Origin: Podocnemis expansa
Lineage: Eukaryota > Chordata > Testudines > Podocnemididae
Assembly (NCBI GenBank): GCA_007922195.1
Contig: ML682123.1
Span: 264,050-328,049 of the forward strand
Reading direction: 5' to 3'
DNA: 64,000 nt
The notes under the pieces are model-generated. The model was not told where the DNA came from. It saw only the letters and a list, made by a program, of their open reading frames with translations, and made no database searches. Positions 21,777 to 32,600 of this stretch are shown here, piece after piece. Position numbers and translations under genes: made by a program. How positions within the stretch are numbered: the stretch's first letter is position 1; every line of letters starts with the position of its first letter.

Positions 21777-21979
21777 AAGTAGGCCAGTGGTTTGCAAACT
21801 ATGGGTCTGGACCCACTGCTGGATTGCAGTCCCTCAGGTACTGAATCACAGCTTTTCCTCCTGTCACCGCCGGAAGACTGGACTACATTGCTGAAAAATG
21901 TAATTGTTGGGTCATGGGCATAAATGATTTTTTTCAACTGGGTCCTGAGAAAAAGAGCTTGAAAACAACTGAGGTAGGC
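21777..21979. mobile_element. hAT-type MITE (CAGTGGTTTGCAAACT)
   Basis: The element 21785-21971 opens CAGTGGTTTGCAAACT and closes GCTTGAAAACAACTG. AAGTAGGC (21777-21784) and AGGTAGGC (21972-21979) form a 7/8 duplication. It is the same family as 23942-24128. Confidence 0.75.
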
Positions 21980-22056
21980 AATGGGGTCCTTTACTGCTTA
22001 GACCCTAGGCGTGTGCCTGCTTTGCCTACCCCAAAAGCCAGCTCTGCACAGAGTTC

Positions 22057-22261
22057 CCATAGCCCAGGGGTTTCAAAAACATGGCCCGCAGGCCGCATGC
22101 AGCCCCTTAAAGCTATTTTGTGTGGCCCACAATGACACTATTGTAACCAATGTTTGCAATATCATTGTATTAAAAGGTTTCAGTGGTGCAGCCCTTGGGC
22201 TAACATGCTAGTGTTCGTGCAGCCCTTGCAGTGATTTGAGTTTGAGACCCCTGCCATAGCC
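22057..22261. mobile_element. hAT-type MITE with perfect 8-bp duplication
   Basis: The element 22065-22253 opens CAGGGGTTTCAAAAACATGG and closes GAGTTTGAGACCCCTG. A perfect CCATAGCC flanks it at 22057-22064 and 22254-22261. Confidence 0.85.
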
Positions 22262-22589
22262 CCTCCCCATGACTCATGGACCTGCGGCCTGGCACAGCTA
22301 GCTCTGATGAATCAAGCCACAGCATCAGGCAGCCCTAGAGCTGCAGGTCTGAGTTTCTAGACTCAGAGGCAGGAAGAGTGGTTCTGACCACAGGCTCCCC
22401 CCTCCCACCTTCGCTGTAGCTTCACGGGTCTATGGCAAGACAGAGGGAGGTATGGGGAAGAGACATGAGCTGTCCATGGCTGTGCCAGTCTGAACTGCGC
22501 CTCTCTCTGAGCTTGCACCTTTCTGATCAGCCCAGCTGGCCCCTGAACAGTTGCCCACAGCAGGTCAGTATCTCTGGGCTCCCAGGCTC

Positions 22590-22950
22590 CTTACAGGGCC
22601 AGACATGAATCCCAGGAGTCCTTGGTCCTGGTCCCTTCTTTTCTTCATGATTTAACCACTCAACCCCACTCACCTCCCAAAGCTGGGAACAGAAGCCAGG
22701 AGTCCTGACTCCCAGATTCACACCTCCTATTCCCCATCCAGAAGTGAACATAGAAATGAACATAGAACCCAGGCATTCTGGCTCCCCCACCCCTATTCTA
22801 ACCCACTACACCCCATTCCCCCACCCCAGAGGTGGACTTAGACCCCAGGAGTCCTGGCACCCAGCATCCTGCTCTAACCACTAGACCCCACTCCCCTCCC
22901 AAACCAATGATATAAGCCAGGAGTCCTGACTCTCAGTCCCATGCTCTATA
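22590..22950 (-). mobile_element. Tandem MIR-like SINE remnants, unit B
   Basis: Repeated 'AGGAGTCCTGGC...CCCAG...TCTAACCACTAGACCCC' units, as upstream of the other perforin units. Confidence 0.55.
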
Positions 22951-24180
22951 CATTACACCTCGTTACCACTCAAAGTTGGTCATTAACTTCCATAGCTGAT
23001 TCCTTTTACATCAGGGGCATCTTGCAGTCTCGACCTATTTGATTATCTTTTGCCAGTAAAGCAGTGGGGCTGGAGGTCAGGAAGGTGGGACCCGCGAAGT
23101 GCTGGGGGTTGAACAGACCTCCAGGCTGGGTGACCAGGGGGCTGCGTGTTGGGAGTGAGGGGCACCAACAGAGACAAGCAGAGACGAGCAGTCAGATTCC
23201 AATACACTTGCCTCATCTGATGCTGCAGGGACACCGTCACACCTTTACTGTCCCCCCAAAGTCCAACCTTGCTGCCACCCCCCAGAGGATGCAGAGCTGG
23301 TACCTCTTCTTGCCCCACAGCCCACATTGCTGCACACATTCCAACCTACGTGGGACACCGCTCAAGCTACATTGAACATGACAGGTCTTGCTGCTAATGA
23401 GGAGAGGGCTGCAACAGAGGGGTGAGGAACTCAGCATGCTCATGGCAGCCAGAAGGGGACAGGATACCAAGGCAGCTGAGCTCACAGGATTCCAGGCTAC
23501 ATGGCACCATAAGTCTGCACTGAGGCAGGAGAATTCCCTTCCATCTTTCCCTAACAACCCCACTGTCAAGGCAGCAGCACTGGAGGCTGGGGCTGATGCT
23601 AACCATGAGAAATCCCAGAAAATGACTTGAGTGATGACGAAATGTAACCAAATCTACCACGTGGCATGACCACTTGGGGGCACCGGCGGTCTACAGCGAG
23701 GCCAGAAAAGAGTTTTGTCCAAGCTCCTATATATCACTGGGAGTGGAGAGATCACCAGAGGCACTAATGTTACCCAAGTTACAGGTTGTGAGTCATGTGG
23801 CATCACCCCCTAGTGACCAGACCCAGCCACCGCATCAATATAATAATTCTAGATTATTGATTCTGTCCATCTGGCACTGTCCTCTGGTGGCCTGATGGAG
23901 CAGATGAAACCACCCACCATTATATTGCACACCCTATAGAGCGGTGGTTTTCAAACTTAGGATCGGGACCTAGCACTGGATCACAGAACCTTAGTTACTG
24001 GGACGTGGAGTCCCCTGCTGCTGCCACCAAAAGACTAGAATGCATTGCTGAAAGATGTAATTGTTGGGTTGCAGGCATAAATGATTTTTTTCAACTGGGT
24101 CCTGAGGAAAAAAGTTTGAAAACCACTACTATAGATGACATGTGAAACTACACCTCCCCCTCCAGGTTAGTGCTGCTATT
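22950..24180 (+). other. Perforin unit B remnant: upstream region without coding exons
   Basis: The block matches the pre-gene region of units A, C, D and E in order: 'TTTTACATCAGGGGCATCTT', the 'GCAGAGCTGGTACC' block, then 'CAGACCCAGCCACCGCATCA'. Near 24172 it jumps from 'CTCCCCCTCCAGGTTAGTGC' (upstream-type) to 'TTGGCAGCCTAGACTCATAC' (unit-tail type, as at 51555). The coding exons, satellite and most of the tail are missing, most simply through one internal deletion. Confidence 0.65.
23934..24136. mobile_element. hAT-type MITE in unit B
   Basis: The element 23942-24128 opens CGGTGGTTTTCAAACTTAGG and closes AAGTTTGAAAACCACTA. CTATAGAG (23934-23941) and CTATAGAT (24129-24136) form a 7/8 target duplication. 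Confidence 0.8.
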
Positions 24181-24189
24181 GGCAGCCTA

Positions 24190-24987
24190 GACTCATACAA
24201 TTCTAAAAGGGATAGCCGTGTTAGTCTAGTCCAGTGAAAAAACAACAAGGAGTTGTGTGGCACTTTAAGACTAACAGATTTATTTTTTGCATGAGCTTTC
24301 GTGGGAGAAGATCCCACTTCCTCAGATGCTTTGAAGATGGGTGAACTTACAGAAAGGAATGAAACTAAATGCAAGGGGGTGTAAAACATAGGATCAGGTC
24401 ATACAGTAACAGCAAATCAGAGCAGTTTACAGGTTCAAACCATGGGAAGCCTGAAGTCAAATTACCCTTTGTAATGGGAAAAGAATCCATAGTCTCGATT
24501 CAGACCAGCTTTCACAGAATTTAGCTTGCAGAGTTCAGCTGTCTCTCTTTGAAGTCTTGATGTCCCAGGTACAGCTCTAACGACAGTCGTTAACAAATCC
24601 ATCATCGAGTGATTAGGAAGATGGAAGTGCTCAGCAACTGGTTTCTCTGTTCTTTGATTTCTGATATCAGCTCTGTGCTCATTCAGTCTCTTACGGAGCG
24701 ATCGTTCTGTTTGTCCAATATATAAGGTGTAGGGCCATTTCTTGCACATGATGGCATAGACCACATTAGTAGATGAGCAGGTAAATGAGCCTTTGATGGA
24801 GTAGCAGGCATGATTAGGACCTATGATGGTGTCTGTTGTGTAGATATGTGGGCAGACTTGGCAGTGTGGTTTTTTGCAGGGGTGTGTGCCTGCTTCAATG
24901 TTCCTGTTGTTAGATCTGTAGTTGCTGGTGAGTATCTGTTTAAGATTAGGGGGCTGCCTATAAGCAAGGAGTGGTCTGACTCATACA
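24190..24987 (-). mobile_element. 5'-truncated Penelope-like retroelement with GIY-YIG domain
   Basis: On the minus strand an open frame from about 24977 to 24462 starts RPLLAYRQPPNLKQIL. It continues with a Cys-rich CKKPHCQVC segment and ends in a GIY-YIG-type nuclease (VVYAIMC..., YTLYIGQTERSLRKRLNEHR). That is the C-terminal layout of Penelope-like ORFs. The 3' region to 24200 holds the hammerhead-like core and the conserved AACACGGCTATCCC end. The repeat GACTCATACA at 24190-24199 and 24978-24987 is a target duplication, and unit D shows the near-empty site GACTCATACG near 51563. The reverse transcriptase is missing, so the copy is dead. Confidence 0.85.
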
Positions 24988-25143
24988 GCCTCTGGCCAGT
25001 GATTTAGCTCAGTCCCTCTTTCATGTCAGCTTTGACAGTGTCTGGGGTTGTTAGCAGGGCAGGAGAGAGTGGACTAGGGCGTGTCTCTAAGCTCCTGACC
25101 TACCCCTGCATGAAGGCTGGGTGCATGGTGCAGAGGCTTAGAG

Positions 25144-25505
25144 ATGGATGCAGGACCTAGTAGGAATGCCATTGAGACTCACTGTCAACAGAAGGGGTTA
25201 TTTTGTCTCACTGTGGTATCCTCTGAAACCTCTCTAGCTCCTCACGCTCCTGCCACTGGGCACAAACATTTGCTGGCCTCAGTTTCCTGCCCAGCTAGCT
25301 GTGGCTGGGGGGTGGGAAGAGGACAGGACCTTAGCAGAGGGTGGAGCACAGTGAGAGCTGACACAGTGAGAACCTCCGGAGACTTTTTTTTATGCCTTCC
25401 TCTGTCTTCAGAGGGCACCTCTGTGAGAAGAGACACTGCCCAGCTCTGGACACTGACAGACCTCAGGCGCAAAACATAGCTCAGTGCAGCTGCTGAGGCA
25501 TGCAA
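25144..25505 (+). promoter_or_regulatory. Unit C promoter block and 5' exon with damaged donor
   Basis: Counterpart of the unit A and D promoter block. The RUNX-like TGTGGTT is changed to TGTGGCT (about 25300). The exon-end donor seen as CAG|GTGAGT in A, D and E reads CAT|GCAAGT at about 25500. Unit C is the copy whose coding exons are broken, so the regulatory decay fits a pseudogene. Confidence 0.5.
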
Positions 25506-25599
25506 GTGATATGTGGGTCTTCTTAGCCCACTCCCAGATATGGGGTGCAGGTGGTGCACACACTTAGCCTGAGATCAGGGTCCCCAACCAACAGCTTTA

Positions 25600-26060
25600 A
25601 CCCTCTACACCATACTGACCTCCCAGAGCTGGGGAGAGAACCCAGGAATTCTGGCGCCCAGATGCCTACCCTTTATTCCCCTCCCAGAACTGAAGACAGA
25701 GCCTAGGCATGCTGGCTCCCCGCCCCCTCTGTTGTAAGCCACCAGATCCCACTCCCCACGCCCAAGCCATGCATAGAACCCAGGAGTCCTGATCCCCAGG
25801 CCCCTTGCTGTTACCCACTGGACCCCACTCCCTTCCCCTCCCTCCACCCAGTGCTGGGGCTAGAATTCAGGGATCTTGGATCCCTCCCCTGTCCTAACCC
25901 CTGAGATCCATCTCCCCTCCCAGAGCTGAAGACAGAACCCAGGAGTCCTGACTCCCAGAACCTTTGCTCTTACTCACAGTACCCCACTCTCTCTCCTTCC
26001 AGCACTAATGATAGAACCAAGGAGTCCTGGCTACTAGTCCCATGCTCTATCCATTATGTC
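25600..26060 (-). mobile_element. Tandem MIR-like SINE remnants, unit C
   Basis: Five or so head-to-tail 'ACCCAGGAGTCCTG...CCCAG...ACTCCC' copies, ending 'CTCTATCCATTATGTCATCA'. Confidence 0.55.
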
Positions 26061-27246
26061 ATCATTAATTTCTGTAGTTGATAATGACTATATCAGGGGC
26101 ATCTGGCACTTCAAACACTACCTGATTTTCTAGTGGCAACAAAGCAGTGGGGCAGCAGTTCAGGACTGAGGGGAACCAGAAGATTAGGAGGAGTGGGGAA
26201 ATGGACTCCAGGTCTAGATGAGCAGGGGGCTGTACGTCAGGAAGGAGAGACACAGGCAGAATCAAGTATTCAATATTCAGGTACACTTGTGTCTTCTAGT
26301 GCTGCTGGGCCACGATCACACCATAACTGGCTCCTCGCTGTCCGAGCCTGCAGCCACCACAGGATGCAGAGCTGTTACCCCCTTCCTGCCCCACAGCCTG
26401 CATTGCTACACAGTTTCCAATACACACAATTCAACCTATATTTAACACAGCATCTCTTGTGGTTCGTAAATGAAGGGGTGCAAGAGAAGGGTGCAATCAT
26501 CAGAGTGTCTGGGGTGCCAGGAAGGGGACACAGTTCTGAACTAGATGGACCCATGGACCTGCTCTGGGTCAGGAGAATTTCCTGTCATCTTTCCCCAACA
26601 GTCCCACTGTAAAGATGGGAATGCTGTATGCTAGGGCTCATGCTGACCACGGAAATCCCAGAAAATTACCCGCAGGTAATGATGAAACCTAACCAAACGC
26701 ACCACTCTGCATGGCCACTTGGAGTCCTCAGCGTTGTCCATGGCAAGGCCAGTCAAGCTCTATGTGTCCCAAATTCTTGCTGGCTCTACATATCACCCCT
26801 GGAATCACTTACGTTTCACAAGCTACTAGCTGTGTTTGTGTGGCTAGGCACCACCCCTATAGGCCAGACTCAGACATTGCATTGCAAACCACATTCTGTT
26901 CACCTTGCACCATCCTCTGATTCTAGTGGCCCCTTAGAGCAATTGCAAGTACCCACTATTACACTGCATGCTTTTCAGTGAGCAAAAGACACTATACTTC
27001 CCCCTGGTACTACCACACCTGCAAAACTGGGAAGGGAGGGAATGGGTACAAAGTAGGAATTGACATTAAAATATGCAACTGAGGCATTACATCATTTGTA
27101 TAAAGATTTAGCAGGATCTCTGTACATGATGGCTGATGGCATTGGTGATAGCTATATGTCTGTGTCTCTACAAGACAATTAATCTACAGAACTTCCTGAC
27201 ATTGGATTGTCATTGATTCTGGATCTCTGTGTGTCTCTCCCTCTAG
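26060..27246 (+). other. Conserved intron block of unit C
   Basis: Non-coding. It keeps the unit order: 'TATATCAGGGGCATCTGGCA', the 'GCAGAGCTGTTACCCCC' block, 'CATCTCTTGTGGTTCG', and the acceptor CCCTCTAG ending at 27246. Confidence 0.55.
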
Positions 27247-27291
27247 CTGGGCTCTAAGGCAGACAGCCCCGCCCAGGTGGGGGGAAACATC

Positions 27292-30200
27292 ATGGCAGTC
27301 ATGCCCAGATTTGGTGCTTTCATCACCCTCCTCTTCCTCCTCTTCCCTGGGACCTCTTCTCATTGTCACACAGCTGCAATCCATGAGTGCCAGAAGCACA
27401 CAACCTTTGTGCCTGGACGTAGTCCGGCTGGGGAGGGCATCGATGTGGCCACAATGGCCAGGAAGGGGCCCCAATCTGCTGGACAGCAGCACTGGTAGCA
27501 CCCAGACAGCACCTGAACCCTGTGCTGGAACCCGCTGCTAGGAGGGCAGTGGCAGAGGCTACCACTGGCTGTGGTGGACTGGCAGGTCTGGGTCATGTGC
27601 CAACAGAAGCTGCACGGCTCGGTGCAACACTCGGCAATGGGCACGATGGAGTCGATAATGTCCGTGGTGCAGAATGACTGGAAGGTGGTGCTGGAAGTGC
27701 CTGTGAAGCCCAAAGTGAACGTCCAGGTGGATCTTGCCGGATCAAACTCCATACTGGCCAATTTCATGGTAGACAAGTTACCGAAGGACAAATATATCTT
27801 TGTGAGCCACAAGGTCTCTTGCTGCTATTACAGGTTAGAGCCAGCGTGGGTCAGGAGGGCTCCCCAGGAATTTGGATCCCAGTGACAACACACAATGGTA
27901 CTAGGTCTTCCCTGCCACCACCCAGGGAGTGCTGGCTCAGATGGAGGCTGAGAATGGACGACTGATTTTTTCAGAGGGGTGGGAATGGGACATGGGACCT
28001 CTCCTGTCTCATGTGCTTCGACTCTCATCTGGGACTGGCCAGCTATAGAGGGCGTTTCTTGTCTGGTGCATCAGGGCAGCATGGTGCCCTGCCTTGACTA
28101 GAGTGGGGATGCTGTCAGCACTATTAAGCAGCTGACAGTATCACCAGCAAGGCTGGGCAATTCAGCAGATTGGGGTGGGTGGCTGCTTTCAGTGGGTGCA
28201 TCTACACTTAGAGGTTAGGTCAAATTAAGGAGGGTTAACTCGATCTAACATACTCCCTGTCCACAAAGGGCATTTATTAAGTCAAATTAAACCTTTCCTT
28301 TATTCAAATTAAGGAAAGGTAATTCAATTTAATAAAGCCTCCTTTTACTTTCAATTACTGGTTAATTCAACTTCATTAAGTCTAATTAACCCAGTGTGGG
28401 CACCCTAAGTCAATTTTAGTCAACCTAGAACTGGGGACAAGGGACCCCTGCATGGTTCCCTGGCAGAAGGGAGCTGCACATGGCTCCTGCGCCTCCCTTC
28501 TCCCTGAACCTACGGCTCCCAGCAAGAAGGGAGCCATGCTCCCTTTTCCCCAGGACCTGTGTGGGTCCAGGGGAGAAGGAAACACAGCTCCCTTCTTGAC
28601 AGGAAGCTGCAGTCCTGGGGAGAAGGGTGCACCAGCTCCCTTCTGCTGGGAAGCAGTGGGACCCCGGGAAGAAGGGAGCCGGCGAGGCTCTGTGGGGACA
28701 AGGGAGCCCCAAGAAGCAGCCACTGGGTCTCCCCAGGAAGGGGAGCCTCCAGGGCTCCCAGGGAAGAGAGTCGCCAGTGCTCCTGTCGTGGCAGCCACTG
28801 GCGGCTGTCTTCCCCGGTGCTTCCCAAACAGGGGAGCCCTGAAGGTTCCCCTGTCTGGGGAGTACCAGCAGCTCTCTTCTCTGGTGCTCCCTGGACAGGG
28901 GAACCTCCAGGGCTCCCCTGTCCAGGGAGTGCCAGGGAAGACAGCCACCAGTGGCTGCTGAGACAGGGGAGCCCCAGGAAAGAGAACTACTAACAGCTCT
29001 CTTTCCTGGGAGCCCCGGACAGGGGAGCACTGGCAGCCAGCTTCTCCGGGGCTCCTCTGTCAGGCTCTCCAAGTCAACTTAGAGAGTCTAGTGTAGACTC
29101 TCCAAGTTGAATTACTAAAACCTGCTTTAATTCATCTTGTGAAGACTCTCTAATCTGAATTAATAAATTTGACTTAAGTCAAATTAACTTTTTAAGTGTA
29201 GACATAGCCAATAGGAGCCCACAAACTTGCCTTGGGACCATGTGCTGAGACCCTTCTTATAAGTTAGCTGGGGCCTTAGGATGTGCAGAACTCGTTCTCC
29301 TGAGAGCCCTTCTCACCTTGTGCTCTTGAGCAGGTTTCAGATCAGCAAGAAGCCCCCACTCACTAACCATTTCCCTCTGGTGTTGGAGAATCTCCAGGAC
29401 CAGCACAACAGCAAATCCAAGCTGGCGCACCACCAACTGATCAGCAACTATAGCACCCATTACCTGATGAAGCTGCAGCTGAGGGGTTGGGTGTGGGATG
29501 TGACCACCGTGCCAGTCTGCAAAGTGGCACTGAACAGCTTGTCAGATGACAAGATCAATGACTATTTGAGCATGGAGGCAGCCAGGAGAATTTGGATTGG
29601 CTCGGTCAAATACGAGGTCCGAAAGTGTGAGGAGAAGAAGAAGGGGAAGGTCCCAGGAAGCTTCCATGAGAAGCATCAGGAACGCTGTGTGGAAGTGGAG
29701 GGAGGACACAACACAGCTGATGTTCTGTTCTCCAGGAAGGACAACAAGGTCTTCTCAGCTTGGATAGACAGCCTCAAAGGCAGACCTAGGCTGGTGTCCT
29801 ACTCACTGCAGCCCATCCATACCCTGATGGGGAAGGATGACCCTAAATGGGAGCACTGAGGCAGGCAGTGAGCAATTCTGTCATGAAGAGGGCCCTGTGG
29901 AGGAACTGCACCCAGAGCTGCCGCCCAGGGACCCAATGCAGAGCCCACGACCCCTGTTCCTGTGTCTGCCCTGGGGATGCCATGACCAACATCATGTGCT
30001 GCTCGTGGGGCTGTGGTCTGGGGAAGTTGATGGTGATGGTGCAAGAGGGCAGTGGCCTGTGGGGGGACTATACTACCACTACAGATGACTTTGACAAGCT
30101 CATCTTTGAAGACAGGAAGCTGCGGACCTACACCATCTGGAACAACAACAATCCCATCTGGAATGTCCACCTCCACTTTGGTGCCATCCATGTAACCAGC

Positions 30201-30453
30201 ACCAGCAAGATCCACATCCAGTTCTGAGATAAGGACAACAAATGTGATGATGACCTGCTGGGAAGCTGTGACATGCCACTGAACGCTGGGGGGGCCCCAC
30301 TGCAAGGACTGCTACCTGAACCACGGCCTCATCTGGTTCCAGTACAGCCTGCACTCTGGGCCTAACCTTGGGGGCTGGCGAAGCCTCAACTGTGTCCCCC
30401 AGCCACCATGGCAAAGCACGGCCAAGAGGAAGGAGGTGGAGGCCTTCTGGTGA
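27292..30453 (+). pseudogene. PRF1-like: Perforin-1-like pseudogene, copy C
   Basis: The exon equivalents are 27292-27833 and 29334-30453, with splice sites CAG|GTTAGA and GAGCAG|G kept. Exon 1 has a +1 shift near 27470, and a -1 shift near 27492 restores the frame. Two in-frame stops then fall at about 27497 (a Gln position) and 27515 (a Cys position). Exon 2 has a -1 shift at about 29853, a stop at 30225 replacing Trp of the C2 VWDEDN motif, and a +1 shift near 30290. The MACPF signature Gly is changed (NYSTHY). Several independent lesions mean it is dead. The intron carries a 1-kb MITE. Homology to copies A and D is otherwise clear along the whole length, including the terminal AFW codons. 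Confidence 0.9.
28194..29209. mobile_element. 1-kb Harbinger-type MITE with GC-rich core, in pseudogene intron
   Basis: It opens GGGTGCATCTACACTTAGAG and closes AAGTGTAGACATAGCC, inverted complements of the GGCTATGTCTACACT family. AT-rich arms (TTAATTCAA/TTTGAATTAA) flank a GC-rich core (28430-29060) that reads open in several frames without homology. Paralogues show the empty site 'TTTCAGTAGGAGCCC' (47824) and 'TTTCAGTAAGAGCCC' (15630). Confidence 0.8.
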
Positions 30454-30559
30454 GCCCCTTAGATAAGGAATTGGAGAGAGGCAGCAGTGTCTGTCAACAG
30501 CACTCCCTGTCCCCCAGAGCATTTCTGAGCTGGCACTCTGCTTTGTTGCCAGGCCCCCA

Positions 30560-32340
30560 CTGCACCCCAAAAAAGGATAACCAGGTTCGTGATTGAAGTG
30601 GACAGTGGAACTTGAACCGGTTGGTCAGACACAAATGACTAGAAACTTAAATTTGGGTTTAAACACTATGTATGTGACTTTTATTAAGGCAAGAGAGGGT
30701 TTCTTTCTGCCTAACAAATAGTGCAGTTACACTTTTGATACCACACCAATACAGCTACAATGCGTACACCCTGCTTACAATTCCCCTACTATGCCTAGTA
30801 TACATACAAACATTATCCTGACTTATTATGCTTTGATACTTTTAGTCAAGCCCCTGTTGTAACTAATTTAACTCTTGAAAGTGTTTCACAACTCTAATAC
30901 AGAAAACAAATATACACTTACTGTAACTAATACCCCTGTCAACCTATTCCTAAGCCTACCATCCAGTTTCCCTTTGGACAGTTACATACAGAGGTAACTA
31001 TAGAGTTACCAGTTATCACCAATTAGTATATATTCTTACCCATGGGCGATACTTGAGAGGAGAAGCCAAAGCAGCAGCAGCGTTCTCTGATACGTGCACC
31101 TTGGGTGTTACCTGCCAGCAGTCACCAGACCTTGATATTGGTTGGCAGCAGGGGTGTTGCTGGCACTGGGCACACAGGGCCCTTGCCCTGAATCTACCCA
31201 GCAGGGCCCTGGATCTTTTCCCAGGCCTAGCGCAAGGAGAGCCTGTCCGTCACCAGCAGAGCTGGAGAGAGCTCGCTGAGCCTCTGAGCTGCTTCTGTGG
31301 CTGTCCCTCCCCTGCCCAGGTGCTCTAGCCATGGCTGTGACTCAGAGACGGGGAGAAAGGGAGAGAATTTCACACCCTCCTCTCTGCCTGGCAGCAGCAG
31401 CAGCTCCAGCACCAGCTCCCCTCCAGAGGACAGAACAAGTAGGTGCCGTAGGGGGTAGAGTGTGGGGGGGACTGGAGGCCTTGGTCAGATGTGGGGGGAG
31501 AGCAAGGGCTGACAAGGGCCAATGGGGGCTTCCCTGCATGGTCTGCAGACCCCTAGTGAAGCAGGGAATTATCCCTGGGCCCCTAGGCTGGGCCCCAGGT
31601 CAAGTGAGGGGATTCCCCCCAGCCCTCTGGGACCCTGGTGGGGCTGTGGGGGGTGCCAATAGGCTTCCAGGACCTGGGTGGGATGGGCAGGGGTGCACCC
31701 TGAACCTCAGGAGCCCATGTGGGTGGTGGGGATGTCACTAGGCTTCTGGGGCCCAGGTGGGATTGGCGGGGGGGTATCACTGGCTGGGGGGCATTCCCCC
31801 CATGGCCTCTTGGTCCCAGCTGGGTCCATGAGTGTCTCCCCATTGCCTGCAGGGGGGACCCTCTCCATGGCCTGTGGGCCTCGGGGGTGGGTGGCCTGGG
31901 AATGGAGCCCCTGACCATAGCCCTGGGTTGGGCCAAGGGATGTTCCTCAGCCTCTGTCTGGCCCAGGGTCAGGCCAGCAGAGGGCAGGTGAGCCAGGGAC
32001 CATCCCTCAGCCTTGGGGTTCTGGGGATCAGGTCGGTGGCCAGGCTGCTGTGACGCCAGAGAGCCACACACAGCCCAGGGGACAAGGCTGGGGAGCCGAC
32101 CCAGGGTCTCCTGCCCTCACCCCTTGCCCATGTGTCAGGGCTGGCCTGGCCTGTCATCTCATGCCCTCACCACATGCCCAGGTAATGGAGCTGCCTGGTC
32201 TGACCACAGGGTCTCACATGGTGGTGGGGCTAGCCTGGCACAACCGTGGGGTCTTCTGCCCTTGCCTTGTGTTGAACCCCAGGTTCGCAATGTAACTGTG
32301 ATGGACCGGCGACACCCACGAAGGAGATGGACACCAGTTC
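30560..32340. other. Non-unit DNA, GC-rich and AT-rich segments
   Basis: Similarity to the perforin unit stops near 30560. 30600-31030 is AT-rich. 31148 begins a CAGGGGTGTTGCTGGCACTG segment matching one end of the GC-rich hAT family at 45081. 31440-32280 is GC-rich with many overlapping frames but no recognised domain. I see no gene. Confidence 0.4.
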
Positions 32341-32376
32341 AAGTAAACAAAAAAAACCTACTTTTATAGTTATACC

Positions 32377-32600
32377 ATAAACACCTATGACCAATTAACA
32401 ATATGGAGCAAGGAAGTCTATATAAAACACTTATAATCAACTAACAGTGTGGAGTAAGAAAGTCTATGTAAAACAATTATACCCAAATAAGCGTATGGAA
32501 CAAGAAAGTCTATGTAAAACACTTATAACCAAATAACAGTATGGAACAAGAAAGTCTGTGTAAAACACTTATAACCAAATAACAGTATGGAGCAATAACC
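32377..32600 (+). repeat. 46-bp minisatellite, about five units
   Basis: Unit start AAAACACTTATAA, unit end AGAAAGTCTATGT, period 46 bp, about 4.8 copies. The three central units differ from one another at only a few positions. Confidence 0.85.

Noticed and set aside
28382..29072. 188- to 215-codon frames at 28.4-29.1 kb on both strands
   Set aside because: They lie in the GC-rich core of a MITE and consist of low-complexity repeats of the same words in every frame.
31053..32369. Possible gene in GC-rich 31.0-32.3 kb
   Set aside because: Frames on both strands overlap and show no recognisable domain, splice pattern or conserved start. One end matches a GC-rich hAT family.
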